Positions 16,572-25,498 of a stretch of DNA of 64,000 bases are shown piece after piece. The notes under the pieces are model-generated. The model saw only the letters and a list, made by a program, of their open reading frames with translations, searched no databases and was not told where the DNA came from. This stretch comes from Peterkaempfera bronchialis. Lineage in GTDB: Bacteria; Actinomycetota; Actinomycetes; Streptomycetales; Streptomycetaceae. The stretch is from the NCBI RefSeq assembly GCF_003258605.2, contig NZ_CP031264.1, forward strand, positions 3,720,001 to 3,784,000. Reading direction: 5' to 3'. A program made the position numbers and the translations under genes. The first letter of the stretch is position 1. Each line of letters opens with the position of its first letter.

Positions 16572-17860
16572 GCGGCGGCGAACGCCCCGGCCTGCCGTCG
16601 GCCGAGGGCCCCGAACCCGGCATGCCGCAGGCACCCGGGGAGGCTCAGGAGCCCGGTGGTCCGGAGCGGAAGGCGCCGACCGGCGAACCGGTGCCGGCCG
16701 CCCACCTGCGGCTGGTACGGGACGCCTCCGCTGCTGTGGGCCGCCCGCAGACCGACCCCGACCTCGGCCATGAACTCGGCCATGAACTCGGCCATGAACT
16801 CGACGGTGGGTCTGACGGTCTGGACGCCGTGGAGCGCGAGATCCGCGCCATGCTGCGCAACGCCGTGGACGAGCTGCACCCCACGCCCGACGCCCTTCAG
16901 CGCATCCAACGCGCGGTGCCGCAGCGCCGTGCCCGCCGCCGCCAGGCATGGGTCGGCTCCGCCGCCGTGCTGCTGCTCGCGGTGGCGGCGGTACCCGCAC
17001 TGCGCACCGCCGCCGGTTCGCAGAACCAGGGCCGGGTCTCGGCCGCCGGGCCGGTGCAGGACCCGGACCAGGGCGGTTCCGTTCCCTCCCCGTCGTGGGG
17101 CGACGGAGCCACCCCGCCTGCCGCCCTCCCCCTCCCGGGCACGACCACCCTCGCGCCGGGCGTCGGCGTCCGCGACCCGAGCGGCGGCTCCTTCGCGCTC
17201 TCCACCGAACCGGCGATGGGGCAGAGCGTCCCCGCTGCACCGGACGGCTGGCCGATCAACTCCGAGCAGTCGTCCCCGAAGGGCAGCGCCGACGCACCCG
17301 TCTGCCGATCCGCCCAACTGGGCGCGGGGACGACCCGGGTCGAGTCGGCCGACTCCAGCGGCAAGGTCTACGGCTCCTTCCTGGTGGTTAACTCCTCCGT
17401 CGAGTCCTGTGTCATCGACGGTGCCGGAACGGTATGGGTGAGTGCGGCGACCGGCACCGACGCGTCAAGGATCCCGATCCTGGTCCACACCGGCGGCGAC
17501 CCCGCCACCGGGCTGCCCGACCCGTCGACCGGGTCCGACCGCCTGCTGCTCCAGCCCGGTGCCGGGTACCAGGTGCGGTTCGGCTGGGTGCCCGACGGCT
17601 CCAACAGCACCGCCTGTACCACCACCCCCAGCACCACCCCGAGCAGCAGTCCCAGCGAGGGCGACGGCCCCGCCGGGGAGACCGGGGGCGAGGGTACGGC
17701 GGCCGTCGCGGCCACCGCCACCGATAGCCAGGGGGCGGCCAGGAGCAGCGTCAGCCTCAGCCACACCCCGGCCGCCGGGGCCCCCATGGTGGGCCCGGCG
17801 ACCATCCCCGGTGCCTGCTCCGGCACCGTCTACCGCACCGGACCGCTGCCCGCCGGCTGA
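16568..17860 (+). CDS. Membrane protein partner of the sigma factor, 430 aa
   Basis: It overlaps the sigma gene by ATGA, so it is coupled to it. A cytoplasmic N-terminal part holds EIRAMLRNAVDELHPTPDAL, followed by RRRQAWVGSAAVLLLAVAAV, a single membrane segment near residues 120-145. The large extracytoplasmic Ser/Thr/Pro-rich part has cysteines. Position and topology suit an anti-sigma factor or sensor, but no ZAS zinc motif is seen. A 12-bp repeat gives LGHELGHELGHE near residue 66. Confidence 0.75.
   Translation: MSGGERPGLPSAEGPEPGMPQAPGEAQEPGGPERKAPTGEPVPAAHLRLVRDASAAVGRPQTDPDLGHELGHELGHELDGGSDGLDAVEREIRAMLRNAVDELHPTPDALQRIQRAVPQRRARRRQAWVGSAAVLLLAVAAVPALRTAAGSQNQGRVSAAGPVQDPDQGGSVPSPSWGDGATPPAALPLPGTTTLAPGVGVRDPSGGSFALSTEPAMGQSVPAAPDGWPINSEQSSPKGSADAPVCRSAQLGAGTTRVESADSSGKVYGSFLVVNSSVESCVIDGAGTVWVSAATGTDASRIPILVHTGGDPATGLPDPSTGSDRLLLQPGAGYQVRFGWVPDGSNSTACTTTPSTTPSSSPSEGDGPAGETGGEGTAAVAATATDSQGAARSSVSLSHTPAAGAPMVGPATIPGACSGTVYRTGPLPAG
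16763..16798 (+). repeat. 12-bp in-frame tandem repeat, three copies
   Basis: CTCGGCCATGAA occurs three times without mismatch, encoding Leu-Gly-His-Glu repeats inside the sigma-partner gene. As a multiple of three it keeps the frame, so copy number could vary without breaking the protein. Confidence 0.9.
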
Positions 17861-17906
17861 CCGGCCCGGCCTGCGGCCCCGGAGGGGACCTCGGAGGGGG
17901 AGGAGA

Positions 17907-17955
17907 AGCGGGGACGCGCCCGGCGGACGGTGTCCGGTGTGGGCGCGTCCCCGCT
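17907..17955 (+). terminator. Hairpin terminator after sigma operon
   Basis: A 15-bp perfect stem (AGCGGGGACGCGCCC / GGGCGCGTCCCCGCT) encloses a 19-base loop, 46 bases after the stop of the 430-aa gene. Confidence 0.8.
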
Positions 17956-17999
17956 CCATACCCACCCGCCCGGCCGCCCGGCCGTGCCGCCGGACACTG

Positions 18000-18297
18000 G
18001 CTCTCGGCCGCCGAGGCTCGCCCTCCGCCGCCAGCCCGACTCGCCCCGGCTGCGCGACCGACACCGCAGCGGACCCCGCTGGCCCCCTGGTGCCCAGGGC
18101 CGGGGTGGACTCTGCCGTTGAGGCTCGCCCCCAGCTGTCGACTCGACCCGGGCTCCGTCCGTCGGGCATTGCAGCGATCGGCGGTCCCCTGCTCTCGGCC
18201 GCCGACGCCCCCAGCCGCCACCGTCCCGACTCGATACTTCACCGACACAACAGCCGACCCGGCTGGCCCCCTGGTGCCCGGGGCCGGGGCGCACTCG
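18000..18297 (+). repeat. Imperfect ~100-bp direct repeat upstream of surf1
   Basis: The segment from about 18000 to 18108 (CTCTCGGCCGCCGA ... GCTGGCCCCCTGGTGCCC) recurs at about 18192-18290 in the same order with substitutions and small gaps. The 450-bp interval otherwise contains no gene. The copies share a GGCCCCCTGGTGCCC core that could form a small hairpin. Confidence 0.65.
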
Positions 18298-18310
18298 TTA
18301 CGGTGGTGGT

Positions 18311-19117
18311 GTGTACCGGTTCCTCCTGACCCCGCGCTGGATCGGCATCCACCTCTTCGCGGTGACCGCCGTGGCCGTCTGCCTGTGGTTGGGGACCTGG
18401 CAGCTCGGACGGTTCGAGGAACGCGTCGAGACCCACCGCGACACCGGCCGGACCGCCGCCGCGACCACACCGGCCGCCCCCCTCGCCCAGGTGCTCGGCA
18501 CCCCCGCCACAGTCCGCACGGACACCGTGGGCCGCACCGTCACCGCCACCGGTACCTACGACCCCGCCCACCAACTGCTGGTGCCGCAGCGCACCGTCGA
18601 CGGCAAGCAGGGCTACTACGTCCTCACCCCGCTGCGTACCGCCGACGGCCATGCGGTCGCCGTGGTGCGCGGCTGGCACGCGGGCGACCCGCCGACCGCC
18701 GACAAGTCGCCCGTACCCACCGGACAGGTCACCGTCACCGGCCGCCTCCAGGCCCCCGAGTCCAGCAGCACCGGCGGCGCGGTCGCGGGCGGCCTGCCCG
18801 CCGGCCAACTGGGCATGATCAGCCCGGCCACCCTGGTCAACGTCCTGCCGTACGAGGTCTACGACGGCTGGGTCGCCGCCGACGACGCCCCGGCGGGCCT
18901 CACCGCCGTGCCCACCGTGCAGCCCGAGGGCGGCAACGGGCTCACCCTGCGGGCCTTCCAGAACCTCGGCTACACCCTGGAGTGGTTCGTCTTCGCGGGC
19001 TTTGTGGTCTTCATGTGGTTCCGGCTGGTCCGCCGCGAGGCCGAGGCCGCCCACGACCGGGCCCTCGGCCTGCTCCCCGAACCCGAGGAGCGGACCCCGG
19101 CACCCGGCACCGCCTGA
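18311..19117 (+). CDS. SURF1-family cytochrome oxidase assembly protein, 268 aa
   Basis: Two membrane segments frame an extracytoplasmic domain: residues ~10-28 (IGIHLFAVTAVAVCLWLGTW) and ~219-238 (TLEWFVFAGFVVFMWFRLVR). The N-terminal block ends WLGTWQLGRFEER, the SURF1 signature, and later come QRTVDGKQGYYVLTPL and RGWHAG. It assists haem insertion or assembly of cytochrome aa3. GTG 18311 lies six bases after TACGGT (18299-18304), suggesting a leaderless mRNA. Confidence 0.92.
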   Translation: MYRFLLTPRWIGIHLFAVTAVAVCLWLGTWQLGRFEERVETHRDTGRTAAATTPAAPLAQVLGTPATVRTDTVGRTVTATGTYDPAHQLLVPQRTVDGKQGYYVLTPLRTADGHAVAVVRGWHAGDPPTADKSPVPTGQVTVTGRLQAPESSSTGGAVAGGLPAGQLGMISPATLVNVLPYEVYDGWVAADDAPAGLTAVPTVQPEGGNGLTLRAFQNLGYTLEWFVFAGFVVFMWFRLVRREAEAAHDRALGLLPEPEERTPAPGTA

Positions 19118-19166
19118 CCCCACCCGGCGGCCCGCCCCGACAGGTACGACCCCCGGAGGGTCACGG

Positions 19167-19498
19167 ATGGACGACCGCGACTGGGACGCCCGCTACGCCG
19201 CCACCAACCTGGTCTGGGGTGCCGAGCCGAACCGCTGGGTGGCACGGCCCTCGCACCGGGCGGCACCCTGCTGGCGGTCGGCCACGACACCACCAACCTG
19301 ACCGAGGGCACCGGCGGCCCGCAGGACCCCGCCGTCCTCTTCACCCGGGACGGCATCCTCGCCGACCTCGCCGACCTCGCCGACTCCGGGCTCCGGACGG
19401 TGCGCGCCGAACGCGTTCGCAGACCCGTCGCCGCTCCCGCCTCCGACGGCCCGCCCGCCGAGGCGGTCGATGCCTTGGCACGTATGGTCCGGCCGTAG
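19167..19498 (+). pseudogene. Deleted SAM-dependent methyltransferase
   Basis: The gene starts properly (GGAGG, ATG 19167, MDDRDWDARYAATNLVWGAE) like class I methyltransferases with a tellurite-resistance TehB-type start. After about 25 codons it jumps to a C-terminal part in another frame (LAPGGTLLAVGHDTTNLTEG ... ALARMVRP, TAG). The SAM-binding motif and some 100 residues are missing. A 9-bp repeat (CTCGCCGAC, three copies) lies within the remaining part. Confidence 0.75.
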
Positions 19499-19589
19499 GA
19501 CATGCCGGGGGCTCTCCCCACCCCCGGCACACCAGCAGACCGGATCGAGCGGTCGCCCGCCAGGCCATAGCGTGGTGCGCACACCACCA

Positions 19590-20058
19590 GGGGGAGAACA
19601 TCAGCGGAAGCACCCTGAAGCTCAAGGTCGACTGCGGCTGGGGCATCGGAACCTGCCGCGTCCACCATCTGGTGCAGGTCCCGCGCGGCGTCGAGGTCAC
19701 CGTCAAGGGCGGCAACGGGGATGTGACCGCGTCCGACTTCACCACACCGCTCAACGTCACCGTCACCAACGGGGACATCTCCGCGACCGGGGTACGCGCC
19801 GCGTAGACCACCGCCGTCACCACCAACGGCGACGTCGACCTCTCCTTCGCCACCGCGCCCACCCAGGTCCGGGCCGCCTCGACCAACGGCGACGTCACCG
19901 TGCACCTCCCCGACGGCCCGTCCGACTACCGCCTGGACCTGCGGACCGCCGTCGGCGACACCCACCCCGGCGACGTACCCCGGTCGGACAGCAGCAGCCG
20001 CACCATCGCCGCAAGCACCACCACCGGCGACATCACCCTGCTCCACGACGGCAGCTGA
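19590..20058 (+). pseudogene. DUF4097-type beta-repeat protein, nonsense mutated
   Basis: The frame reads ISGSTLKLKVDCGWGIGTCR, VPRGVEVTVKGGNGDVTASD, then TAG (19804-19806), then VTTNGDVDLSF, AASTNGDVTVHLPDGPSDYR and STTTGDITLLHDGS with TGA at 20056-20058. The recurring NGDV/TGDI turns are typical of DUF4097 adhesin-like beta solenoids. Both the N-terminus and the integrity of the frame are lost. Confidence 0.7.
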
Positions 20059-20104
20059 GCCCGCCCCGGCCCCTCACCTGCACCGTTGGCCACACACAAC
20101 GAAG

Positions 20105-20138
20105 CAGGGCCCTGCCGGATCTCTCCGGAAGGGCCCTG
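20105..20138 (-). terminator. Hairpin terminator of tRNA-Pro
   Basis: CAGGGCCCT and AGGGCCCTG form the outer stem, with an inner CCGGA/TCCGG stem and a TCTC loop, 17 bases beyond the tRNA 3' end. Confidence 0.8.
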
Positions 20139-20154
20139 ACTTTGTACTACTGGG

Positions 20155-20228
20155 TCGGGGTGGCGGGATTTGAACCCACGGCCTCTTCGTCCCGAACGAA
20201 GCGCGCTGCCAAGCTGCGCCACACCCCG
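20155..20228 (-). tRNA. tRNA-Pro(CGG)
   Basis: On the minus strand the acceptor stem is CGGGGTG/CACCCCG with discriminator A, the anticodon arm is CTTCG-TTCGGGA-CGAAG (anticodon CGG), and the T-arm is GTGGG-TTCAAAT-CCCGC. It is 74 nt long without encoded CCA. No duplicated 3' end was noticed nearby, so it shows no sign of being an att site. Confidence 0.95.
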
Positions 20229-20329
20229 GTGCCGCGCCGTCTCCGGCGCGACGAGTAGTACTCTACCGGACCGCTGGCGGGAGACGAAATCCGGTTTCGG
20301 GGTGGTGGGGCAGGGGGCTGCGCTGCTGG

Positions 20330-21271
20330 TCAGGGGCGGGGGACGAGGGTGAGGAGGGTGGCTTCGGGGGGGCAGGCGAAGCGGATCGGGGTGTAGCGGT
20401 TGGTGCCGCAGCCGGCGGAGACGTGCAGGTAGGAGCTGTGGCCGGAGGCGGCGTGGGTGGAGAGGCCCTTGACCCGGTCCGGGTCGATGTCGCAGTTGGT
20501 GACCAGGGCGCCGTAGAAGGGGATGCAGACCTGGCCGCCGTGGGTGTGGCCGGCCAGGATCAGGGGGTAGCCGTCGGCGGTGAAGGCGTCGAGTACCCGC
20601 AGGTAGGGGGCGTGGACCACGGCCAGGGAGAGGTCGGCGGAGGGCTCGGGGCCGCCGGAGACCTGGGTGTAGCGGTCGCGGCGGATGTGCGGGTCGTCCA
20701 GGCCGGTGAAGGCGATCTCCAGGTCGTGGATCTTGAGTCGGCCCCGGGTGTTGGTGAGGTTGAGCCAGCCGGCCGAGTCGAAGCCGTCGCGCAGCTGCTC
20801 CCAGGGGTTGTGGACCGCCCCCGAGATGCCTCGGCGTGCCCCGCCGTCCGCCGTGTTGAGGCCGTGGTTGCCGGAGAGGCGGGCGCCGATGTAGCGCAGC
20901 GGGTTCTTGGCGACCGGGCCGTAGTAGTCGTTGGAGCCGAAGACATAGGCGCCGGGGAACTCCATCAGCGGGCCGAGCGCGTCCAGGGTCTCCGGTACCG
21001 CTTCCGGGTCGGAGAGGTTGTCGCCGGTGTTGACCACCAGGTCGGGCCGGAGTGCCGCCAGGCTCTGCAGCCAGCGCTGCTTGCGGCGCTGGCCGGAGAC
21101 CATGTGGATGTCGGAGACCTGGAGGATGCGCAGCGGCCGGGCGCCGCGCGGCAGCACCGGGATCTCGACTCGGCGGAGGCGGAAGGCGCGCACTTCGTAC
21201 CCCGCCGAGTAGGCGAGGCAGGCGGCGCCGGTGGCGGCGATTCCCAGGGGGACGGCGTACAGCGGTCGCAT
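20330..21271 (-). CDS. Metallophosphoesterase, 313 aa
   Basis: Calcineurin-like fold: metal ligands in VSDIHMV (residues ~53-59), [14 protein letters not shown] (a variant of GNHD) and AGHTHGGQV near residue 230. A hydrophobic N-terminal segment ([20 protein letters not shown]) suggests a membrane anchor with the domain outside or at the membrane, as in YkuE/YaeI-type phosphodiesterases. It is next to a DD-carboxypeptidase and a PBP, but a cell-wall role is only inferred. Confidence 0.88.
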   Translation of the reverse strand: MRPLYAVPLGIAATGAACLAYSAGYEVRAFRLRRVEIPVLPRGARPLRILQVSDIHMVSGQRRKQRWLQSLAALRPDLVVNTGDNLSDPEAVPETLDALGPLMEFPGAYVFGSNDYYGPVAKNPLRYIGARLSGNHGLNTADGGARRGISGAVHNPWEQLRDGFDSAGWLNLTNTRGRLKIHDLEIAFTGLDDPHIRRDRYTQVSGGPEPSADLSLAVVHAPYLRVLDAFTADGYPLILAGHTHGGQVCIPFYGALVTNCDIDPDRVKGLSTHAASGHSSYLHVSAGCGTNRYTPIRFACPPEATLLTLVPRP

Positions 21272-21305
21272 CGGTCCATGGTCGCAGACGGCGGGTCAGC
21301 GTGGA

Positions 21306-21350
21306 TCTGCGAGGGGCGGATGTGCGAGGGGCGGATGCGCGAGGGGCGGG
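21306..21350 (+). repeat. 15-bp tandem repeat, three copies
   Basis: CTGCGAGGGGCGGATG-like units follow one another three times (GCGAGGGGCGGATGT, GCGAGGGGCGGATGC, GCGAGGGGCGGGC) between the DD-carboxypeptidase stop and the metallophosphoesterase start. Confidence 0.7.
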
Positions 21351-21416
21351 CCGGCCGAGGTGTGCGGCTGCGGCCCGCCCCGTGAGGCAGGGAGAGGCAG
21401 GGAGGAGCGGGCGGGG

Positions 21417-22346
21417 TCAGTCGGTGGGGGCGCCCTTGGGCAGGCTGCGCGGTACGAAGGTGGTGGTCGCGGCCTTCTTCACGCCGTAGGTCCAGTTGAG
21501 CATCGTGGCGGCGTCCTTGAAGCGGTCCTTGGAGTCGTTCAGCAGCACGCCGATCACCAGGCGGCCGTTGCGGTTGGCGGCGAAGACCAGGCAGGGGCCG
21601 GCGGGGGTGCTGGTGCCGGTCTTGACGCCCACGGCGCCCTTGTAGGCGCCGAGCAGCTTGTTGGTGTTGTACCAGGTGTAGACCCGGCCGTTGGTGGCCT
21701 TCTGGCTGGTCTTGGTGCTGGCGACCACGGTGCGGAAGGTCTTGTTGTCCATGGCGTACCGGGTGAGCAGCGCCAGCGACCGGGGGGTGGTGTAGTTCTT
21801 GCCCTTGGACGATATGCCGTCGAAGGAGTCGTAGTGGGTGCCCTTCAGGCCCAGCGACTTGGCCTTGGCGTTCATCTTGGCGATGAAGTCCGAGGTGCGG
21901 GCGGCCATGGTCTTGCCGGTGCCGAAGTTGTCGGCGAGGGCGTATGCGGCGTCGCAGCCCGACGGCAGCAGCAGCGCGTAGAGGAGCTGCGAGACGGTGA
22001 GCTTGTCGCCGGTGCGCAGGTCCGCGGTGGAGGCGCCCTTGTTGGCGACGTAGCTGCGGTACTCCTTCTTGATGGTGATCTGGCGGTTGAGGTTCACGCC
22101 CTTGGTGCTCAGCACCACGGCGGCCGTCATGATCTTGGTGGTGCTGGCCATCTGCCGACTGGTGTCGGCGGACTTGCTCCACAGGGCCTTGCCGTTGGAG
22201 GCGTCGAGCAGGATGGCGCCCTTGGCGCCGATTCCGGAGGGCCCGGTGGCGGCCTGGGCCGGTGCGGCCGGGACCGCCACCAGCAGCGCGGCGGCGGTGG
22301 TCATGGCGGCGGCCAGGCGGCGGATGCCGGTGAACCCGGATCTCAT
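21417..22346 (-). CDS. D-alanyl-D-alanine carboxypeptidase, 309 aa
   Basis: Secreted S11 peptidase: a signal peptide (LAAAMTTAAALLVAVPAAPA, AQA cleavage near residue 32), active-site STTK with Ser68 and Lys71, second motif SGC in PSGCDAAYALA (SGN in many homologues), and KTGT near residue 230. It trims the terminal D-Ala of peptidoglycan pentapeptides. The usual ~100-residue C-terminal domain and membrane anchor of DacA are absent, so the product is probably free or wall-bound. Confidence 0.92.
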   Translation of the reverse strand: MRSGFTGIRRLAAAMTTAAALLVAVPAAPAQAATGPSGIGAKGAILLDASNGKALWSKSADTSRQMASTTKIMTAAVVLSTKGVNLNRQITIKKEYRSYVANKGASTADLRTGDKLTVSQLLYALLLPSGCDAAYALADNFGTGKTMAARTSDFIAKMNAKAKSLGLKGTHYDSFDGISSKGKNYTTPRSLALLTRYAMDNKTFRTVVASTKTSQKATNGRVYTWYNTNKLLGAYKGAVGVKTGTSTPAGPCLVFAANRNGRLVIGVLLNDSKDRFKDAATMLNWTYGVKKAATTTFVPRSLPKGAPTD

Positions 22347-22614
22347 GGGTGCTCCGTTTCAAGGCAAGTCTGATGATCGGACTGATCCGGGGAGTAGGAC
22401 GTCCGATGGCCCGGAAGGGTTGTGCGCGGGAAGGAAGCCCTGGGGCGGGCCGAGGCGATCCGACAGGCTTCCCACAGGGCGGATATGACGTCACGTCACC
22501 TCATACCGGCCGACCCGGCGCCGGGGGCCCGCTTCAGGGCGCGGTCCTGGGGCGGCTGCGCCCGAACCGGTCGGCCACGCCGATAATGCGCGGCGGTACG
22601 GCGACGGGCGACGG

Positions 22615-22620
22615 CACAAT
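22615..22620 (+). promoter_or_regulatory. -10-like hexamer before yqeY-like gene
   Basis: CACAAT ends seven bases before ATG 22628; the bases between are GGGGGGT, which could serve either as spacer or as a minimal ribosome site. Leaderless start suspected. Confidence 0.35.
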
Positions 22621-22627
22621 GGGGGGT

Positions 22628-23089
22628 ATGACGCTCAAGAAGCAGCTGAAGGACGACCTCACCGCTGCGATCAAGGCCCGGGACGAGATCCGCTCGTCCA
22701 CGATCCGGCTGACGCTCACCGCGATCACCAACGCCGAGGTAGCCGGCAAGGAGGCCCGCGAGCTCTCGGAGGACGAGGTGCGCGCGGTGATCACGCGCGA
22801 GGCGAAGAAGCGCCGGGAGGCCGCCGACGCCTTTGCGCAGGCCGGCCGTACCGAATCGGCGGCGCGTGAGCGCGCCGAGGGCGAGGTGCTGGCGGGCTAC
22901 CTGCCGCAGCCGCTGGGCGACGACGAGCTGGCCGCCCTGGTGGCCGAGGCCGTGAAGGAGGCCGCAGCGGGCGGTGCCGAGGGGCCACGGGCGATGGGCG
23001 CCGTGATGAAGATCGTGAACCCCAAGGTCGCCGGCCGCGCCGAGGGCGGCCGGGTGGCCGCCGCCGTGAAGCGGGCCCTGGTCGGCTGA
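22628..23089 (+). CDS. GatB/YqeY domain protein, 153 aa
   Basis: The start is ATG 22628 (MTLKKQLKDDLTAAIKARDE); the longer upstream frame is unlike a protein. RSSTIRLTLTAITNAEVAGK, ITREAKKRREAADAF and ALVAEAVKEAAAGGAEGPRA, then MGAVMKIVNPKVAGRAEGGR, are the conserved blocks of YqeY, which resembles the tail of the GatB amidotransferase subunit. Its role is probably tRNA-related but not established. A strong bidirectional terminator follows. Confidence 0.93.
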   Translation: MTLKKQLKDDLTAAIKARDEIRSSTIRLTLTAITNAEVAGKEARELSEDEVRAVITREAKKRREAADAFAQAGRTESAARERAEGEVLAGYLPQPLGDDELAALVAEAVKEAAAGGAEGPRAMGAVMKIVNPKVAGRAEGGRVAAAVKRALVG

Positions 23090-23136
23090 GCGGGCCGTAC
23101 GCATCAGCACACGCACCGGCAAGCCGTAAGCAGCAG

Positions 23137-23172
23137 CAAGGGGGCACCCCGGGAAACCGGGGTGCCCCCTTG
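23137..23172. terminator. Bidirectional terminator
   Basis: CAAGGGGGCACCCCGG and CCGGGGTGCCCCCTTG form a perfect 16-bp stem with a GAAA tetraloop, placed between the convergent yqeY-like and PBP genes. Confidence 0.9.
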
Positions 23173-23209
23173 CGCGGTGAGCAGTGAGCAGTGAGGGGAA
23201 GCGGCGGGA

Positions 23210-25498
23210 TCAGGGGGCGGGAGTGTCCCCGTCGGTGCCGTTGTCCCCGTTGGCGTCGGCCTGGCCGCCGCCGAGGCCGGGTGGCAGCGAGAAGCCGCCG
23301 GGACCGGCGATGGTCTGACCCGAGGGCTGGCCCGGGCCGTGGCCGCGGCCGGGGCCGCGACCGGGCGCGCGGTTGTCGCCGGTCTTGTTGTCGTCGCCCT
23401 TGTCGTCGCCCTTGGGGTCGTCATTCTTGGGCTTGGGCGGCTCGGGCTTGGGGATGACGACGGTGGTGAACTGGCTGGCCGGAGTGTTGACGAGGGCTCC
23501 GGAGACGGCCGTCCGCCAGATCGGGCCCGGACCGTCGGCGCCGTAGACGCTGCTGAAGTACGTGCCGCCGATGGTGATGTTGCGCATCTCGCGGTTCTGC
23601 ATCGGGTCGCCCAGCCACACCGAGGCGGCCAGGTCCGGCGTGTAGCCGGTGAACCAGGCGTTCAGCCGGCCGTCGGTGGTACCGGTCTTGCCAGCGCTCT
23701 GGCGGTCGGTGAGGCCGGCCTGCGTACCGGTGCCGTCCTGGGTCACGCCGAGCAGCAGGGTGTTTATGGTGTCAGCGGTCTTCTCCGACATCACCCGCCG
23801 GCAGGTGGACTTGGGGACGCTCAGCCGCTTGCTGCCGTAGGTGATGGAGGTGATGGCGATCGGGTTGCAGTAGGTGCCCCGGGAGGCGAAGGCGGCGTAG
23901 GCGCTGGACATGTGCAGCGGGGCGAAGCTCTCGGTGCCGAGGGTCAGGGCGCCGACCTGCTGGATCCGCTTGCCGGTGGCCGCGACACCCAGGCCCAGCT
24001 TCTCGGCCATCTTCTTTACGGAGCAGATGCCGATCTGCTGCTCCATCTGCACGAAGTAGGTGTTGACCGACTTGGCCATGGCCTCCTGCATCGCATAGGG
24101 GCCGATCTCGCTTGCGCTCTCGTTCGGCACCACCGCCCCTTCCACGTTGACCCATTGACCGTTGCAGGTCGACATGTTCGGGTAGGGCATCTTGTTCGGC
24201 GAGGAGAACACCTGGGTGGCGGGCATACCGCCGTCGATGGCGGCAGCGGCGGTGATCGGCTTGAACGTCGAGCCGACCTGCTGGCCGTTGGCAGTGCCGA
24301 AGTCGCTGCCGACGTTGAAGTTGACCTGGGTCTGGCCCTTCTTGGCGTCCAGGCCGTACGGGCGGCTCTGCGCCATGGCGAGGATCCTGCCGGTGCCCGG
24401 CTTGACCATGGTGACCGCTGCGGCGACCGGGTCCTTGGCGTACACCTTCTGGGTGACGGCCTTCTGGGCGCTTTCCTGGGCGGTGGGGTCGAGCGTGGTG
24501 AAGATCTTCAGGCCGCCACGGGAGAGCAGCTTGACCCGGTCCGCCTTGGTCTTGCCGAAGACCTTGTCGGTCTTGATCACGTTCCGCACGTAGTCGCAGA
24601 AGAAGCCCATGCCCTGCTTGGCGGTGATGCAGCCGTTCTGCGGGGGCGAGTACTTGAGGTTCATCGGGGTGGCGATGGCCTTCTCGGCCTCGGCCTCGGT
24701 GATGTGCTTGAGGTCGGCCATCCGCCGGATCACGGTGTCGCGGCGGGTCTTGGCGGCCTGCGGGTGGAGCGTGGGGTCGTACGCCGAGGGGTTCTGGACC
24801 AGGCCGGCGAGCATGGCCGCCTCGGGGAGGGTGAGGTCCTTGGCGTGGGTGCTGAAGTAGCGGTTGGCCGCCGCCTCGATGCCGTACGCCTGGTTCCCGA
24901 AGAAGGTGATGTTGAGGTAGTTGGTGAGGATCTCGTCCTTGGTGAGGTCCTCCTCCAGCTTGATCGCGTACTTCAGCTCCTGGATCTTGCGGCCCAGGGT
25001 CTGCCGGGTCGCTTCGAGGAACTTGTCCTTGTCGTCGCCGGCCTGCTCGACGAAGACGTTCTTCACATACTGCTGGGTAAGGGTGGAGGCGCCCTGGACG
25101 CTGCCGGACTCGGCGTTCTTGGTGATCGCGCGGAGCACGCCCTTGAGGTCGATGGCGCCGTGCTCGTAGAAGCGGGCGTCCTCGATGTCGACCTGGGCCT
25201 GGCGCATCACCGGGGCGATGTCGTCCAGCTTCACGATGGTGCGGTCGCGGTCGTAGACCTTGGCGATCAAGCCGCCCTTGGCGTCGTAGATATAGGACGC
25301 CTGGGACAGCGGCGGGGTCTTGAAGTCCGCTGGGATGCTGTCGAAGCTGTCCGCTGTGTTCTTCGCGGTGAGGCCGAGGGCGCCGGCGGCGGGGAGGGCC
25401 AGTCCGGCGGTGAGGAGGCCGGCCAGGACGCTGGCGCCGGCGAAGTTCACGGCGAGCTTGGCCTTGTCCAGGGGTGAGCCCGAGCGCTTCTGTGCCAT
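23210..25498 (-). CDS. Class A penicillin-binding protein (GT51 plus transpeptidase), 762 aa
   Basis: Bifunctional peptidoglycan synthase. The start MAQKRSGSPLDKAKLAVNFA (ATG 25498) places one membrane segment at residues ~15-45. The GT51 domain has the catalytic Glu at ~106 in EDARFYEHGAIDLKG. The transpeptidase motifs are STFK, SVNTYF and KTGTTDG. The last ~75 residues are Pro/Asp/Gly-rich and disordered. In streptomycetes this gene is next to wblA, which is divergent here, so both promoters lie in 25499-25880. Confidence 0.95.
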   Translation of the reverse strand: MAQKRSGSPLDKAKLAVNFAGASVLAGLLTAGLALPAAGALGLTAKNTADSFDSIPADFKTPPLSQASYIYDAKGGLIAKVYDRDRTIVKLDDIAPVMRQAQVDIEDARFYEHGAIDLKGVLRAITKNAESGSVQGASTLTQQYVKNVFVEQAGDDKDKFLEATRQTLGRKIQELKYAIKLEEDLTKDEILTNYLNITFFGNQAYGIEAAANRYFSTHAKDLTLPEAAMLAGLVQNPSAYDPTLHPQAAKTRRDTVIRRMADLKHITEAEAEKAIATPMNLKYSPPQNGCITAKQGMGFFCDYVRNVIKTDKVFGKTKADRVKLLSRGGLKIFTTLDPTAQESAQKAVTQKVYAKDPVAAAVTMVKPGTGRILAMAQSRPYGLDAKKGQTQVNFNVGSDFGTANGQQVGSTFKPITAAAAIDGGMPATQVFSSPNKMPYPNMSTCNGQWVNVEGAVVPNESASEIGPYAMQEAMAKSVNTYFVQMEQQIGICSVKKMAEKLGLGVAATGKRIQQVGALTLGTESFAPLHMSSAYAAFASRGTYCNPIAITSITYGSKRLSVPKSTCRRVMSEKTADTINTLLLGVTQDGTGTQAGLTDRQSAGKTGTTDGRLNAWFTGYTPDLAASVWLGDPMQNREMRNITIGGTYFSSVYGADGPGPIWRTAVSGALVNTPASQFTTVVIPKPEPPKPKNDDPKGDDKGDDNKTGDNRAPGRGPGRGHGPGQPSGQTIAGPGGFSLPPGLGGGQADANGDNGTDGDTPAP

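Noticed and set aside
21417-22346. Inactive carboxypeptidase because SGN is SGC
   Set aside because: I recall SGC in streptomycete S11 peptidases, and the STTK and KTG motifs are intact.
23339-25477. Plus-strand open frame of 712 codons
   Set aside because: It is a shadow of the class A PBP gene on the other strand.
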